64,000 nt of DNA from Lumbricus rubellus. Lineage: Eukaryota > Annelida > Clitellata > Crassiclitellata > Lumbricidae. A program made the position numbers and the translations under genes. Below the pieces are notes generated by a model. That model ran no database searches and was not told the DNA's origin. It worked only from the letters and a program-made list of their open reading frames with translations. The stretch lies in NCBI GenBank assembly GCA_945859605.1, contig OX243820.1, positions 36,248,061 through 36,312,060 on the forward strand, read 5' to 3'. Below, piece by piece: positions 35,429 through 45,836 of the stretch; the stretch's first letter is position 1, and every line of letters starts with the position of its first letter.

Positions 35429-36199
35429 CTTTATAAGAACCTGCAAACAGCGAGAACATCATAGACAATAGACATGCATTTTATATTATCCTATGCTAAG
35501 GGTAAGGACTCAAAAATAGATTTGGGCCTATGCGTAGGCCTACAAACCACCTTTTCAATCTGTAGTCGAATCATCTTTGATATTATTATTATGAATTAGG
35601 CTACTTGGATTGACGGATGAGGTCCTCCTGGAAATGGAATAAAGAGAATGCACAATAGGCCGATTCTGATTTTGAAACATCTTATTTACGAAAAATCCTC
35701 GCATCGCCGAGAACAATCGAAATCGGCGGAAGGCCTAGGGTTCAAAATTGGTAAAATGTGAACACGTCTGCAACTTTCTTGAAATCTATCACAGGATTAA
35801 ACAGCAAAACGATTTTAAAATATTATCTAATTATATGTAGGCAATTACAATTGATATCTCTATAGGTTTAACTTTTCGCAGAATTCAAATCCTGTAGCCT
35901 AGCTTCATTCGCTATTTGCGACAGCCGATCAAACACACCAAGTCATTTCTAAAGTTTAAGCCATTATCACAGTTTCTTAAGTAACGAACCTGTTGTTGAA
36001 ACCATCAGAACAAAGAAAATCGGTGCCAAGCCTACGTCCATCATTATTCAGTTGACCGTGGACCAAAAGGTCTACGTTAATATTCTGATAATTAACCAAT
36101 AATTAGGCTTATGCCTTATGGGGTAAAATCCTAAATTCCGTTAGTTCCGTCAGCGATTACAACTTTTAAATAATCTTCGTATTCAAGAACCTACAATAG

Positions 36200-36940
36200 C
36201 CTATAATGTATATTATACTTTCCTCGATTAACTTCTCTAGATAACCGAGCGTGAGGACTTGGACTAGCAACTTTCTCTTTTGCAAATCCGGTAGGCTACA
36301 TCCGCATTAATATGACCTATATTTTAGTTTGTAGCCTATACTTCCTACAACTGTACTGTTGGCCCATGTGATGAATGTTGCATCAGACTAATGCCTTTTA
36401 AATATTCATAGTCTCTATAGGCAACGGTCAGTCTTATGCAGGATCTACAGACTACAGCTGCAGGCGACTTAAAATAGCCGTTAAAATTACATGCAGTCAA
36501 ATCATAAAATAACAAGCACTTGGTCCTATATTATTATGATTATATATTTATACATGCATATAATTATGGCCACTTATTTTTTGAAGATTGGACTGTAATT
36601 TTAGGGACTATAATTATTATCTAATATTATATATAAGTGTATATATACATAATATATATATGCATGTATGTATGTATATATTCCTGAACCAGCAAGATAA
36701 TACAATAATGGCAGTGAACACAATGTTTAACCTATTTGATTATATCAAGGGGAAACAATAATTAAACAATCCCGCCTTACGGCCACCCAGTGATCATGTA
36801 AAATAAAAACACAATACTGGTAGCGCATGACGGCCAGTTCACATAATTACAGGAACACAAAGATTATCGGGCAAAAAACTAATTAATAGACAACTGTCAG
36901 ACGAATAGAAGACAATGCGCTAAACCACCAAAAAAGCAAC
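36200..36940. other. No gene seen
   Basis: AT-rich sequence with TATATA-rich patches at about 36,620-36,680. No exon or repeat border was recognised. Confidence 0.4.
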
Positions 36941-36949
36941 TCTTATATT

Positions 36950-37920
36950 GACTTAACTATATGGGATCGGCTGAACCACTGAACAGAAAACCCAGTTATG
37001 GGTACATGACTTGTATCAATGGGAACTTGTCGCATGAAGTCTACATGAAACAATCCGAAGGATGTCAAAAAGGAAGAAGGAATCAAAGCTGTGTGCAAAT
37101 TAAAGAAGAATCCATACGGTCTTAAACAGGAAGCCAGTGAATGGAATAGAAAGCTCGATGACATTCTCACCACTAATGGATGCAAAAGAAGAAACTATAT
37201 GACCTCTGTTTGTATACAAAACAGAAAAATTTGAGACTGGGTTTATATTTCCATACATGTAGACGATTTTGATCGCAGCCACAACAAACGATTCTATGCT
37301 GAAAGACCTCGAAGAAGCGATGAGCAAAACTATTGAGTATGAAGTAGGCATTTAGAGAATCTGAGATAGCCTACTACATCAATCAATCAATCCATCAATC
37401 AATCAATCAAACAAACTTTATACCTACTCAGAGGCGCTCCCGGCCGAGATCAAGCGAAAAAAGTCTTCAACGTGTATTTAGGCATCCAATTTGAAAGAGA
37501 TGATAATGAATCTTCATTGTTAGACCTAAATCAGAAGAACTATATTGAAAGCAAATGTGAGAAATTCAACTTGATGGATAGTAGACCTTCGAACAATCCA
37601 GTGAATACAGATTATCAGAAAAGATCAGAAATACAACTGGATGCAAAGAATAATGAAATCTATAGAAGTGCAATAGGATCACTTATTAACTTACTAAGTT
37701 ATCTGGCGACAAACACAAGACCGGATGTAGCCTAGCAATGGTAACATCGATACTTTCACGACGAGTCATCCAATTTGAAAGCGATGAAAATGAATTTTCA
37801 CTGTTGAGACTACAGTGTAAATCAAAAGAACTATATTGAAAGCGAATGTGAGAAATTCAATTTGATGGATGGTTTAGACCTTCGAACAATCCAGTGAATA
37901 CAGATTATCAGAGAGAAGTG
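36950..37920 (+). pseudogene. Ty1/copia-type reverse-transcriptase relic
   Basis: Plus-strand frames contain NGNLSHEVYMKQSEG and CKLKKNPYGLKQ (about 37,015-37,130), then YLGIQFERDDNES, QKNYIESKCEKFN and YRSAIGSLINLLSYL with ATNTRPDVA (37,472-37,735). These are classic copia RT and RNase-H connector motifs. The frame is broken repeatedly. A SINE-tail fragment with (TCAA)n (about 37,378-37,442) interrupts it. The segment at 37,487-37,620 is duplicated at 37,770-37,915. No LTRs were identified. Confidence 0.7.
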
Positions 37921-38089
37921 ACTGGGTGGAAGTAGAGAGAATTTGCCGCTACCTGAACCACATAGAAGGAGAATATTGAAATTGAGAAACAGAATGGGTG
38001 TGGCGGTGTGTGTGTCTGTCTGATGCAACTGACTGTAAGATTCCAGACAGTTTTCTAATTTGAATATCCAAATCAAATGCGTGTCCGCA

Positions 38090-38165
38090 CTGCAGTCAGG
38101 AGCGCCTCTGAGTAGAGAGTCTAGAAGGGGCGCTATAACAAGTGCACATACAAACAACAATAATT
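38090..38165 (+). repeat. SINE/LINE 3'-tail fragment
   Basis: The sequence AGGAGCGCCTCTGAGTAGAG, then AAGGGGCGCTATAACAAGTG and CACATACAAACAA, matches the 3' end of the SINE at 61.07-61.12 kb. Only the tail is present. Confidence 0.6.
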
Positions 38166-38169
38166 TCGA

Positions 38170-39330
38170 CAAGCAAGCTCTTTTCAAAGCAAGGTACGTA
38201 GGCTACAGCGTCGTACACACTACACGTCGTCGTCGCCGTCGTCGGTGCCTTATTCGTGATTTCGAACTTTGGCGGCACAAAGGACGATTTGTCTACACAC
38301 TACACAGAGATCTTAAATGGCGTGACACCCATTCAAACGAGCGTTGGTGCTGAAGGGGATCTCAACAGATCAATGCGTTGAAAAAGTGACAGGTCGAAAC
38401 AATACAAGACTATGAAAAACCAGTAAGCTGTACAATTAGATTTATTTTACATTATATTTATAATAGACGTGTATTTGATGCTACATTGTCGATTTAATTA
38501 ACTGTTCAGAAACAGGTATGAAAAAGACAATACTGTATCTAAGGTCTAGACTCTGTGTCAACGTTCACATTGTTTTCAGGGAAAGTAGGCTACAATTAGA
38601 TGTTGACCCTGAATCTGTTGGAACCTATAATCATGCATGCTTGCTTTTAGTCTAAAATAAAGCAAAATATCAACATGGCTAACTAAGTCGGAATGACATT
38701 ATTAGCCGAGACCGCCATAAGAAACTACATCATCATAAAAACAGATTATGGTCTGATACATCATAATAAACCACATCGATCGTCATTACATAGATTATGT
38801 TCCGATACAGTGACCAATAGCAATAGATTTCTAACTCGATTCTAATAAGAACACAACTTCATTGTCTAGCGACTCTAGCCTATACTGGTTGAATAATAAA
38901 GAGAATTAAGGGGTTGTCCATATAATTATAACGTACACAGGAACGGGGCGGATTTAGGCGATTTGTGTACAAGGTTGTGTACGGCGGTGGGAGGGGGGTG
39001 AGAGAGAGAGGTTTCGACTAAATGCACGTAGGCCCCCACGCAAGATAAATTTCTAATTTTGACGTTCACATTAGCCTAATAATAACTCTGTATTATCATA
39101 ATTTTATTATATTCGTCCGCTAGCACTTGATTACATTGTTATTAAGGTACGTATGGCGCACCAAAGGTAAAGCAAAACTTATAGTTCTATATTGAAGTGA
39201 TAAGTAGCCTATTTGAAAGAAAAAATACAAGAATGGCAGAACATCATGGCTATGTCGAATATACAAACGATTCAAATGCATGGCCTGACTTGTAAACGCA
39301 GACGACCAGGCAAAATGAACACACACGTTC
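38170..39330. other. No gene seen; left flank of Polinton
   Basis: The unoccupied host sequence before the Polinton. It contains a short CGTCGTCGCCGTCGTC run (38,226) and AT-rich sequence. No exon was recognised. Confidence 0.4.
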
Positions 39331-39331
39331 T

Positions 39332-39337
39332 TGAATC
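39332..39337. other. Target-site duplication, left copy (TGAATC)
   Basis: TGAATC immediately precedes the left terminus AGTAGATGC of the Polinton. The identical hexamer follows the right terminus at 55119-55124. A 6-bp duplication is the Polinton/Maverick standard. Confidence 0.95.
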
Positions 39338-39675
39338 AGTAGATGCAGAATGGATTCTTTGGCTATTTTTGAAGAAGCCTGATATTGAAGATAAATTAAG
39401 TTAAAATGGTGATAAAGGATAAGCTGGTGTTTTTCCTATTGAAGCTAAAATAAGCTGGCTGATTTTGGTTTTAAGAAAAATTCTTAATAGAATGGATTCT
39501 TTGGCTATTTTCTATGAAGCCTGATATTGAAGAAAATATCAGCTAAAATGGTGTTTAAAAAATCAGATGTCTTTTTAATTTTCTGGATGTCTTTTATTAT
39601 TTCCTGAGGGGGGTGCTCGGTAGTGCAGTGGATAGCGCGCTGGACTGTCGACTCAGCTATGATGAGTACACGGTC
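39338..39675. repeat. Polinton left terminal inverted repeat
   Basis: Matches the right end in reverse complement from AGTAGATGCAGAATGG through GGGGTGCTCGGTAGTGCAGT and GGATAGCGCGCTGGACTGTC to about ATGAGTACAC. Two internal copies of AGAATGGATTCTTTGGCTAT form a direct repeat about 140 bp apart. Relative to the right end it lacks a segment between two CGAC words. Confidence 0.85.
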
Positions 39676-39753
39676 AGTGGATGATGAGACGGCGAGGGAG
39701 AGGATTGGTCACCGCCCTTTGGAAGTCTTTTATTATTTCGATCAGCAAGGAAA

Positions 39754-40827
39754 TTAAGGTCGTAAGAATACTGCCGAAAAGTCTCTAGCTAATATATTTA
39801 GTGCGATGTGCGAATAAGCGAATATCTCGAGAAAATCGGTATTGGTTACGAAAATTATGCAACTACCGGTTGAATTGTTAAACGCAGCTCCCGTTCCCCC
39901 TCCGCCCGCAATTTGCATGTAATTCGCCCCATTTCTATACAGGTAGACGTTACCAGGAGCGGTACTACTGTGACCAAATTCTATGTACGTCGAAACGAAA
40001 TAGTATCCGGCTTTACCGGGAGTGAAACGGGTCATTCCCGCACTTATAACACCATCGGTTTTGAATCTTACACTATCGAAAGTAACTCTTGTGTGAGTTT
40101 TAGCGATTAAGAATTGCCAAGCTAAAGAATGAATGCTAAGCGCGGGACCGATTGAGATAGAATCTACATACTGCTTCGTAGCTGCATCGCTGGCGTTGTT
40201 GGGTTCGTGTAGTCCTGTAATGTAAGCATCATGCATAAAGATGGACTTATACACATTTATTTTAGACGGAGGAGTGCCATCGAGTGACTTAACCATCTCT
40301 AACATGATTTCATTGTTTATTCTAAAACGAAATCCATCCATCGATTGTAATGTAATAGGATTGTTTAACGAACATTGTAGTTTATTTCGTATACTACCTA
40401 AGAAAATAGTGAATTCTTTATTTTCTCCTCTCAAGTCCTTACAACCCATTGAACGCAGACGATCGGAGCCAACGTTTAAGATTAGATCACCAGTCATGGT
40501 ATCACCAGTTTTAGACACCTTCAATGTAACTTGTTCATCAACGTATTTCTTATTCGTCAAATGATTATCGTTGGACGGAGAATCGTCGTGATTCGTTATC
40601 AAATCAATGGCTTGACCCCAACTTAAAGCCTCATCCATTGCTGCTGTCAAAGGTTTCGTTGTGGGCAGTCCTTTAATTTTGTGACCACCCATTTTTATAT
40701 TTCCAGTCGCGATGTTTGCTCCATCCAATCGAAGAAAACTAGCATTTACTTGACTAAGAGTGACACCTCCAGCGATTACTCTTTGTGATGAACCAACATC
40801 GGTGTGACCGAATTTATCGACAGGCAT
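39754..40827 (-). CDS. Fibre-like protein with C1q-like head
   Basis: 357 residues. Residues 1-105 form a stalk-like region with GGVTLSQVNASFLRLDGAN, GNIKMGGHKIKGLPTTK and NHLTNKKYVDEQV, followed by SKTGDTMTGDLILN, a motif style found in phage tail-fibre repeats. A second KQYVDS element lies near residue 220. Residues about 235-357 read as a C1q/TNF-like globular domain: FDSVRFKTDG, FTPGKAGYYFVSTYIEF, VYLYRNGA, then TDFLEIFAY and a terminal SAVFLRP. The neighbour 40858-41622 has nearly the same stalk but another head. The likely role is a trimeric virion surface fibre for attachment; this is inference from domains. The ATG is preceded by an AT-rich TATATAAA leader. Confidence 0.8.
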   Translation of the reverse strand: MPVDKFGHTDVGSSQRVIAGGVTLSQVNASFLRLDGANIATGNIKMGGHKIKGLPTTKPLTAAMDEALSWGQAIDLITNHDDSPSNDNHLTNKKYVDEQVTLKVSKTGDTMTGDLILNVGSDRLRSMGCKDLRGENKEFTIFLGSIRNKLQCSLNNPITLQSMDGFRFRINNEIMLEMVKSLDGTPPSKINVYKSIFMHDAYITGLHEPNNASDAATKQYVDSISIGPALSIHSLAWQFLIAKTHTRVTFDSVRFKTDGVISAGMTRFTPGKAGYYFVSTYIEFGHSSTAPGNVYLYRNGANYMQIAGGGGTGAAFNNSTGSCIIFVTNTDFLEIFAYSHIALNILARDFSAVFLRP

Positions 40828-40857
40828 TTTATATATAATAATAATTTTTAATGCAGA

Positions 40858-41622
40858 TTAGTCATCGTATACATATAATTGCATTACCTGAATCCCTCGT
40901 GGAAGATCGTTATCCTTTGCCAGTACTCTAACTCTGTAATATTGATACGCATCCGTAGTAGAAATATTAAAAAATGTCGGAATAGTCTCTGAAGGAGTTG
41001 AAGATGTATGTAAGTGTGCAAACACTGCTCCATCATTGCTAGCGGATAAATTCCAATAAGATACAGATACGGTTTTCAACGCAATTCTCCAAATTTTAAC
41101 TGGCTCAGGACATTTAATTTGTAACCAAACAGTTTCATCTTCACCCGAAACCCAAGCTGCGTTAACATCGTCAGTGAGATTAGTGAAAGCATGGTAGGCT
41201 TTGCTTCCGGCAAAACAAGAACTGGCGCTAGCAACGAATCCTGTTACACTTACATCAGCTTCCAAGGGAGGAATATACCCAGCACGACACTTTTTCAGAG
41301 ATTTATCGACGTACTTTGTAACTTGTTCATCAACGTATTTCTTATTCGTCAAATGATTATCGTTGGACGGAGAGTCATCGTGATTCGTTATCAAATCAAT
41401 AGCTTGCCCCCTACTTAAAGCTTCATCCATTCCGGCAGTCGAAGTATTCGTTACTGGGAGACCTTTTATCACATGTCCATTCATTTTTAAATTTCCAGTC
41501 GGCAGATTTGCTCCATCACATCGAAGAAAATTAGCATTTATTTGACTAAGAGTAACACCTCCAGCGATTACTCTTCGTGATGTTCCTCCAGCAGCGGTGT
41601 GACCAAATTTATCGATAGGCAT
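40858..41622 (-). CDS. Fibre-like protein with discoidin-like head
   Basis: 254 residues. Residues 1-100 closely match the N-terminus of the adjacent C1q-headed protein (DKFGHT, RVIAGGVTLSQINANFLR, DLITNHDDSPSNDNHLTNKK). After KYVDEQVTKYVDKSLKK the sequence changes completely. Residues about 120-254 resemble a galactose-binding/F5-8-type-C (discoidin) fold: AYHAFTNLTDDVNAAWVSG, TVWLQIKCPEPVKIWRIAL, YWNLSASNDG and YQYYRVRVLA. Such domains bind glycans or lipids on cell surfaces. It is separated from its neighbour by 30 bp of AT-rich DNA and shares its strand. Tandem duplication followed by head exchange is the best explanation. Confidence 0.75.
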   Translation of the reverse strand: MPIDKFGHTAAGGTSRRVIAGGVTLSQINANFLRCDGANLPTGNLKMNGHVIKGLPVTNTSTAGMDEALSRGQAIDLITNHDDSPSNDNHLTNKKYVDEQVTKYVDKSLKKCRAGYIPPLEADVSVTGFVASASSCFAGSKAYHAFTNLTDDVNAAWVSGEDETVWLQIKCPEPVKIWRIALKTVSVSYWNLSASNDGAVFAHLHTSSTPSETIPTFFNISTTDAYQYYRVRVLAKDNDLPRGIQVMQLYVYDD

Positions 41623-41651
41623 TTTATATATATATTTATATATAATAATTT

Positions 41652-42077
41652 TTAATGCAAGCCATTTATAACTTCTTGAAATTTACAACCATCGTTCATC
41701 GTCTTCTTTAAGACGTACAGACACAAATGGCCGCAAAACACTTCGTTATCGGGTTGTATTCGCTCGCTGTTATATAACACTGGACGGCGTAAATACTTTA
41801 TCAGTTCCAGAGGGGGAGGAAGGCCGTAACTATCGAAATATATTTTCTCATTACCGCTCTTTAAGAAAGAGCACCAGTGACTTCCCACCCCATTAGAATC
41901 GTCTAAATTCAATATTCCACATTCATTCCGTCCAGGTTTCTTCGGCAGCTCGTCTCTGAGAAATACTCCTCTAAAATTATTGATGTTTAGTTTCTTAGCC
42001 GCTTCGATTAGATCCACATTCGATAAAGCAATATTCGGTAGCACTACTCCACAAACATCGATTTGTTTGACGCTCAT
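41652..42077 (-). CDS. PRO: Adenain-like cysteine protease
   Basis: 141 residues. The catalytic triad of the adenovirus-protease/Ulp1 fold is visible: His67 in GSHWCSF, Asp82 in YFDSYG, and Cys115 in VFCGHLCLYVL. Gln108 sits seven residues before Cys115, as expected for the oxyanion hole. NECGILNLDD upstream fits the substrate-cleft region. It would mature virion proteins by cutting at M/I/L-x-G-G or M/I/L-x-G-x-G sites, which occur in several neighbouring ORFs (47518-47871, 49322-49945, 51607-52146). It is a standard Polinton gene, here between polymerase B and the fibre genes. The length is short but complete. Confidence 0.92.
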   Translation of the reverse strand: MSVKQIDVCGVVLPNIALSNVDLIEAAKKLNINNFRGVFLRDELPKKPGRNECGILNLDDSNGVGSHWCSFLKSGNEKIYFDSYGLPPPLELIKYLRRPVLYNSERIQPDNEVFCGHLCLYVLKKTMNDGCKFQEVINGLH

Positions 42078-42093
42078 TTATTTAATATAAACA

Positions 42094-42258
42094 TTAATTA
42101 AAAATTTTCAACGAGTAGTGACCATATGCCAAAGTATGAATTCCATCCTCCATTATTACCCGTTTATCGTCATCTGCAGATAATGCAACTTTATTAATTT
42201 CTTCTGTATAAATATCGTGATGATAAGATCTAATAACATTCATCGTTCGTTGTTGTTC
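42094..42258 (-). other. Polymerase B C-terminal tail in a shifted frame
   Basis: Downstream of the A7 run the alternative minus frame encodes an additional tail, ending near TLAYGHYSL, of a kind I associate with the C-terminus of Polinton polymerases. It has no promoter or start of its own that looks convincing, so it is best read as the displaced end of the polymerase gene rather than a separate gene. Confidence 0.65.
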
Positions 42259-45200
42259 TTTTTTTGGTAAATAAGCAATCTTTATAATCTTCGTGAGTAA
42301 TAGTTTTCTGGACAACATTCTTCTTAATACCTTTACATTTCTTGTGCTCATCTCCAGCAGCCATCTTATAAGAATACAACTTTGCTCTGAGTCCAATAAA
42401 TTCTTTTATCTGTTTCCCACTAGCTTCATCCTTGAACATTCCAATAACTTTTTTATTTACTCCAACCTCAATACCAGATGGATGATCTCTCGGGTATTCA
42501 CTCGTGTCGAATCGAGTCTTAATATCGCCTGCGATATCTGAGTAAAAGTCTTCAGTTTTAATTTCGTATGTCAAAGAATCTGTATCGGTAAATAATAATT
42601 TAGCTCTATTTCCGTATTTATCCTTGATGTAATTGTAATGAAATTCATACATCAACGTTTTGCTCAAGTCTAATATACACATGCCAAGATATATAGGTTT
42701 ATTATAGTACAATTTAGTTTTTTTCATGTGAACGGCTATTAGATTTTCATCGAAAATAGTACATCTCTCATAATTAGGTTTAGCGGCTAGTTCAATAGCC
42801 CTCTCCTCTTGACACACTAACTCTACATCAACACGATTTTCAATGTTCTCACAAGTTTTTCCAAAGACACTGTTATTCATTAACTTGAAAAAGTCTTTCT
42901 CAAAGTCATTAGTAGCTTTCGTTCTAAGAGCTGTATTTAAATCGATATACTTTTTCAACCAATCACTTTCTTCGAATAGTACACCTCTATGCACTTTTGT
43001 TATTTTCAAACCCAAGCTCTCATACAGCTTCAGATTATCGTAATGCAGCACATACTTCTTTTTATGGTTTAAGTTTGGAATTAACTTTTTGACTTTGTTA
43101 ATCTCAATGCTTTCGGGGGCTAACGGAAAATCGTTATGCAGGTCGTGTAACTCTTTAGGATATTCCAAATCAACTTCCAATATGCATGGAATACTTCTCC
43201 AATTATTTAATTCATCTTCGTTCATCCATTTGAACCCGTGAGTAGGTAAATTTTTGATCATAGCCCATCCATATAGATTATTCGCATCCAGGTAAGTAAT
43301 AAATGTAGAATTTTCGTTACTATTGAAATCGCTCATATATTTATTATTCGCTTTCCCGTAACGATTTGATATTGTGCTCACTCCTCCTCTCATCCCTTGC
43401 CTAAGCATCAGAATCATATCATAATCATTCAATAACTCCAATTTCACGCCTGTCAATTTTAAAGCGGCATCCCAGGCTAAACCAGGAGATGTAAAATACC
43501 ATGCAGGGTCAAGCGTATAGTTCTTCATACACACATCTCTAAAGTTTTCGAAAACATCGGCAAGTAACAGAACATCCGAAACGTTGTATAAATCGTGATA
43601 TTCTCTGAATGTTTTGCATCCAAATTCCTTCCATACCGTTTTTGCATGCTCGTAGTCTTCATCGCTAATATTCGAATCATTTAGCTTAGAATAGAATGCG
43701 GATTTTGGTGGTAGTTCGGTTTCATTAAAGGTAGTAAATGAATCGACGTAGTCATAAGGATATATGCCTTTTCTCAGCAAAAGATCGAGCTTCTTTCCAG
43801 TATATCGTTTCCCAATATTTTTACACTGGTCTTTGCTTAGGTTCCTCGATAAAGCATCAAGACTAGAAGCCATAAATTTAAAACTGTCGATAAAACGCAG
43901 TTGTCGCTTGACGGTAATCTCTTTTCCCTCTTTATTTACAAACTTATCAACAACGACCTCTCTGCTAAAAGATATATACTTTTCCTCGTTATTAGGTATG
44001 CAATTAATTTTCTCTCCATTATTACCTCTCAGTTTCTTAATGAACAGATGACAATCGTACCCGGAAAGATTATGAAACACTACAGGGAAAAACTTGGGGA
44101 CTTTATAGTCTAAATTACAAATGTTATGAGCAGCCCCTCTAAATTTACCGCTAAGATGACAGTGATCTCTCACTCGGTCTTCGCCCAACGTTTTTTCACA
44201 GATATGACATATAGTAGCTCCATCAAAACACTTCTTGTCCTCTTCTGTAAATATCATCTTCTTAGGGAATTTAAATTGATTATATATTTGTTTTATATTC
44301 TCTTCTAGTTTATCTACAAATATTTGACCAACATCATCATCTTCGCTTTCAGCCGTAAACGTCACAGGATCTTGAGAATATACACTATCGTCGAAACATT
44401 TTATGTGGTAACAAAAGGAGCTAGGAGTATGCTTTTGATATTTATTAGTGTACGACAACTCTGGATTTGGTTGGCATGTATCGATCGGTTTTACAAAAGA
44501 CTCAAAATCTGCGTAGACTATAAACGGAACCCTCATAGAATTGTTATAATTTTTAAAACTTAGCATAGTTCCTGGTGGTGGCATTTCTATTTTTTGTGCG
44601 TTATGGAGTTTGCAGTACGCATTATGGTTTTTAAGCGCTCCTGTCGTTGTGAAACCATTCATACACCTTTTGCAATAATACATCGAATGAGTCCTCAATC
44701 TCATCATTCTGTTAAAATTCTTGATCCAGCAATAATGTTTCCTTTCTCCGTTGGAAATAAGCAATAGATCTACATAAATACTACTTTCACACTTAGACAG
44801 ATAAAGCGGGTATACTTCTTTTTCATAACCGAATACATTAACATTAACATTATTATTTCTCTCGAACCTACCTATCACATTAGCATCAGCAGCAACTGGA
44901 AACTCAATGCCACTCCAATTAATTTTTTTCGATTGTTCTGTCAAAACTTTCGTTATTTTTTCCGGATTTTTTACAACCGGATTCAAAGCTCTAGTGATAC
45001 ACCATTTGAAACATTCTTCGTCGTCGTTTTTCATATTTATAATAGCCTTTTTATTAGCTAAGAAGCTGGGAAGTGGAATGTAAGAACTACCTCTTAAGGG
45101 TGTATATTTTACCGTATTTATATCTAATTTTACAACAGCTTTAAATCTCCAATTACTTCCTTGCATCTGAAAACTAGCAATAGACTCCATGATTTTATCC

Positions 45201-45757
45201 TTCTTTCTGCTGTATATTTCATTCAAGTCGGATGCTTCTAAAATAACTTCTGCCCTGGAAACGAATGGTATATCCTCAGAAGTCACTATTCCAGATTTCA
45301 TATCTACTCGTTCCATAGTACAAGTAAGAACCAAATTAGTCTTTGTCTGGCGATTGTTCGACAACAGATTTACTACCTGCGGTCTGACGAAATCAAGAAA
45401 CGAAGAGGCATCCATTCCATTAATTCCATCTATTCTATACTGCTTGGTGAATCCTTTAATAGCCGACGCTGTTTCCCGAATTTTAGTTTTATCGAATATC
45501 CTGGAAACAGTTGACTTCAACGATTCGAGTTTTTCATTAACGACTTTATTATCTCGTTCGGGCACATAACTAAGTAACCAATCCGCAAAATCATTTAATT
45601 TGGATCTAACCCTATTTTTGTATTTTCTCTTAGGCGCTACTGGTTTGTATTTACCAGGTGTAGGCGTAAGCGTAGGAACCTTAATATCAGGAACCGGCGA
45701 GTCGAGCAAGTGTTCAACATGGTTCATGTTTCTTAAACTACTTTTCTTTAAATCCAT
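42230..45757 (-). CDS. POLB: Protein-primed family B DNA polymerase
   Basis: 1,175 residues. An N-terminal region of about 350 residues is followed by a Cys2-His-Cys-type finger (YCKRCMNGF to HNAYC, 361-382). The exonuclease then has ExoI YADFESF (about 415-421), an inserted Cys/His zinc site (about 517-547, HICEKTL and DHCHLSG), ExoII FHNLSGYDCH (561-570) and ExoIII VSDVLLLAD (726-734). Polymerase motifs are A, TYLDANNLYG (about 821-830); B, KLMNNSVFGK (about 958-967); and C, FTDTDS (about 1056-1061). It replicates the element by protein priming. The frame ends shortly after an A7 run (42259-42265), while recognisable C-terminal sequence continues in another frame to about 42,094. The break may be mutation, assembly error or programmed frameshifting. 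Confidence 0.96.
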   Translation of the reverse strand: MDLKKSSLRNMNHVEHLLDSPVPDIKVPTLTPTPGKYKPVAPKRKYKNRVRSKLNDFADWLLSYVPERDNKVVNEKLESLKSTVSRIFDKTKIRETASAIKGFTKQYRIDGINGMDASSFLDFVRPQVVNLLSNNRQTKTNLVLTCTMERVDMKSGIVTSEDIPFVSRAEVILEASDLNEIYSRKKDKIMESIASFQMQGSNWRFKAVVKLDINTVKYTPLRGSSYIPLPSFLANKKAIINMKNDDEECFKWCITRALNPVVKNPEKITKVLTEQSKKINWSGIEFPVAADANVIGRFERNNNVNVNVFGYEKEVYPLYLSKCESSIYVDLLLISNGERKHYCWIKNFNRMMRLRTHSMYYCKRCMNGFTTTGALKNHNAYCKLHNAQKIEMPPPGTMLSFKNYNNSMRVPFIVYADFESFVKPIDTCQPNPELSYTNKYQKHTPSSFCYHIKCFDDSVYSQDPVTFTAESEDDDVGQIFVDKLEENIKQIYNQFKFPKKMIFTEEDKKCFDGATICHICEKTLGEDRVRDHCHLSGKFRGAAHNICNLDYKVPKFFPVVFHNLSGYDCHLFIKKLRGNNGEKINCIPNNEEKYISFSREVVVDKFVNKEGKEITVKRQLRFIDSFKFMASSLDALSRNLSKDQCKNIGKRYTGKKLDLLLRKGIYPYDYVDSFTTFNETELPPKSAFYSKLNDSNISDEDYEHAKTVWKEFGCKTFREYHDLYNVSDVLLLADVFENFRDVCMKNYTLDPAWYFTSPGLAWDAALKLTGVKLELLNDYDMILMLRQGMRGGVSTISNRYGKANNKYMSDFNSNENSTFITYLDANNLYGWAMIKNLPTHGFKWMNEDELNNWRSIPCILEVDLEYPKELHDLHNDFPLAPESIEINKVKKLIPNLNHKKKYVLHYDNLKLYESLGLKITKVHRGVLFEESDWLKKYIDLNTALRTKATNDFEKDFFKLMNNSVFGKTCENIENRVDVELVCQEERAIELAAKPNYERCTIFDENLIAVHMKKTKLYYNKPIYLGMCILDLSKTLMYEFHYNYIKDKYGNRAKLLFTDTDSLTYEIKTEDFYSDIAGDIKTRFDTSEYPRDHPSGIEVGVNKKVIGMFKDEASGKQIKEFIGLRAKLYSYKMAAGDEHKKCKGIKKNVVQKTITHEDYKDCLFTKKRTTTNDECY

Positions 45758-45796
45758 TTTATCTTACCACGCAAAAATATTAAAATCCATAATCCA

Positions 45797-45835
45797 CTTA
45801 TCTGTGAGATCGAAGATCCACTAATTTCATATCAT
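45797..45835. repeat. Displaced copy of a segment of the 207-aa ORF
   Basis: The sequence GTGAGATCGAAGATCCACTA with its CCACTTATC flank is also found at about 49,537-49,571 inside the ORF 49322-49945. Here it lies between the SAP-like gene and polymerase B and is non-coding. It suggests a short internal duplication or template switch. Confidence 0.7.
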
Positions 45836-45836
45836 T

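Noticed and set aside
38060..38353. Arg-rich plus-strand frame as a host gene
   Set aside because: It starts in a SINE tail and crosses a CGT/CGC run; no domain or splice support.
42094..42396. Separate 100-aa gene after polymerase B
   Set aside because: It overlaps polymerase B and its second half looks like the displaced polymerase C-terminus; no independent start is supported.
40241..45824. Plus-strand frames inside the Polinton minus-strand genes
   Set aside because: Antisense shadows of conserved ORFs; no recognisable domains.
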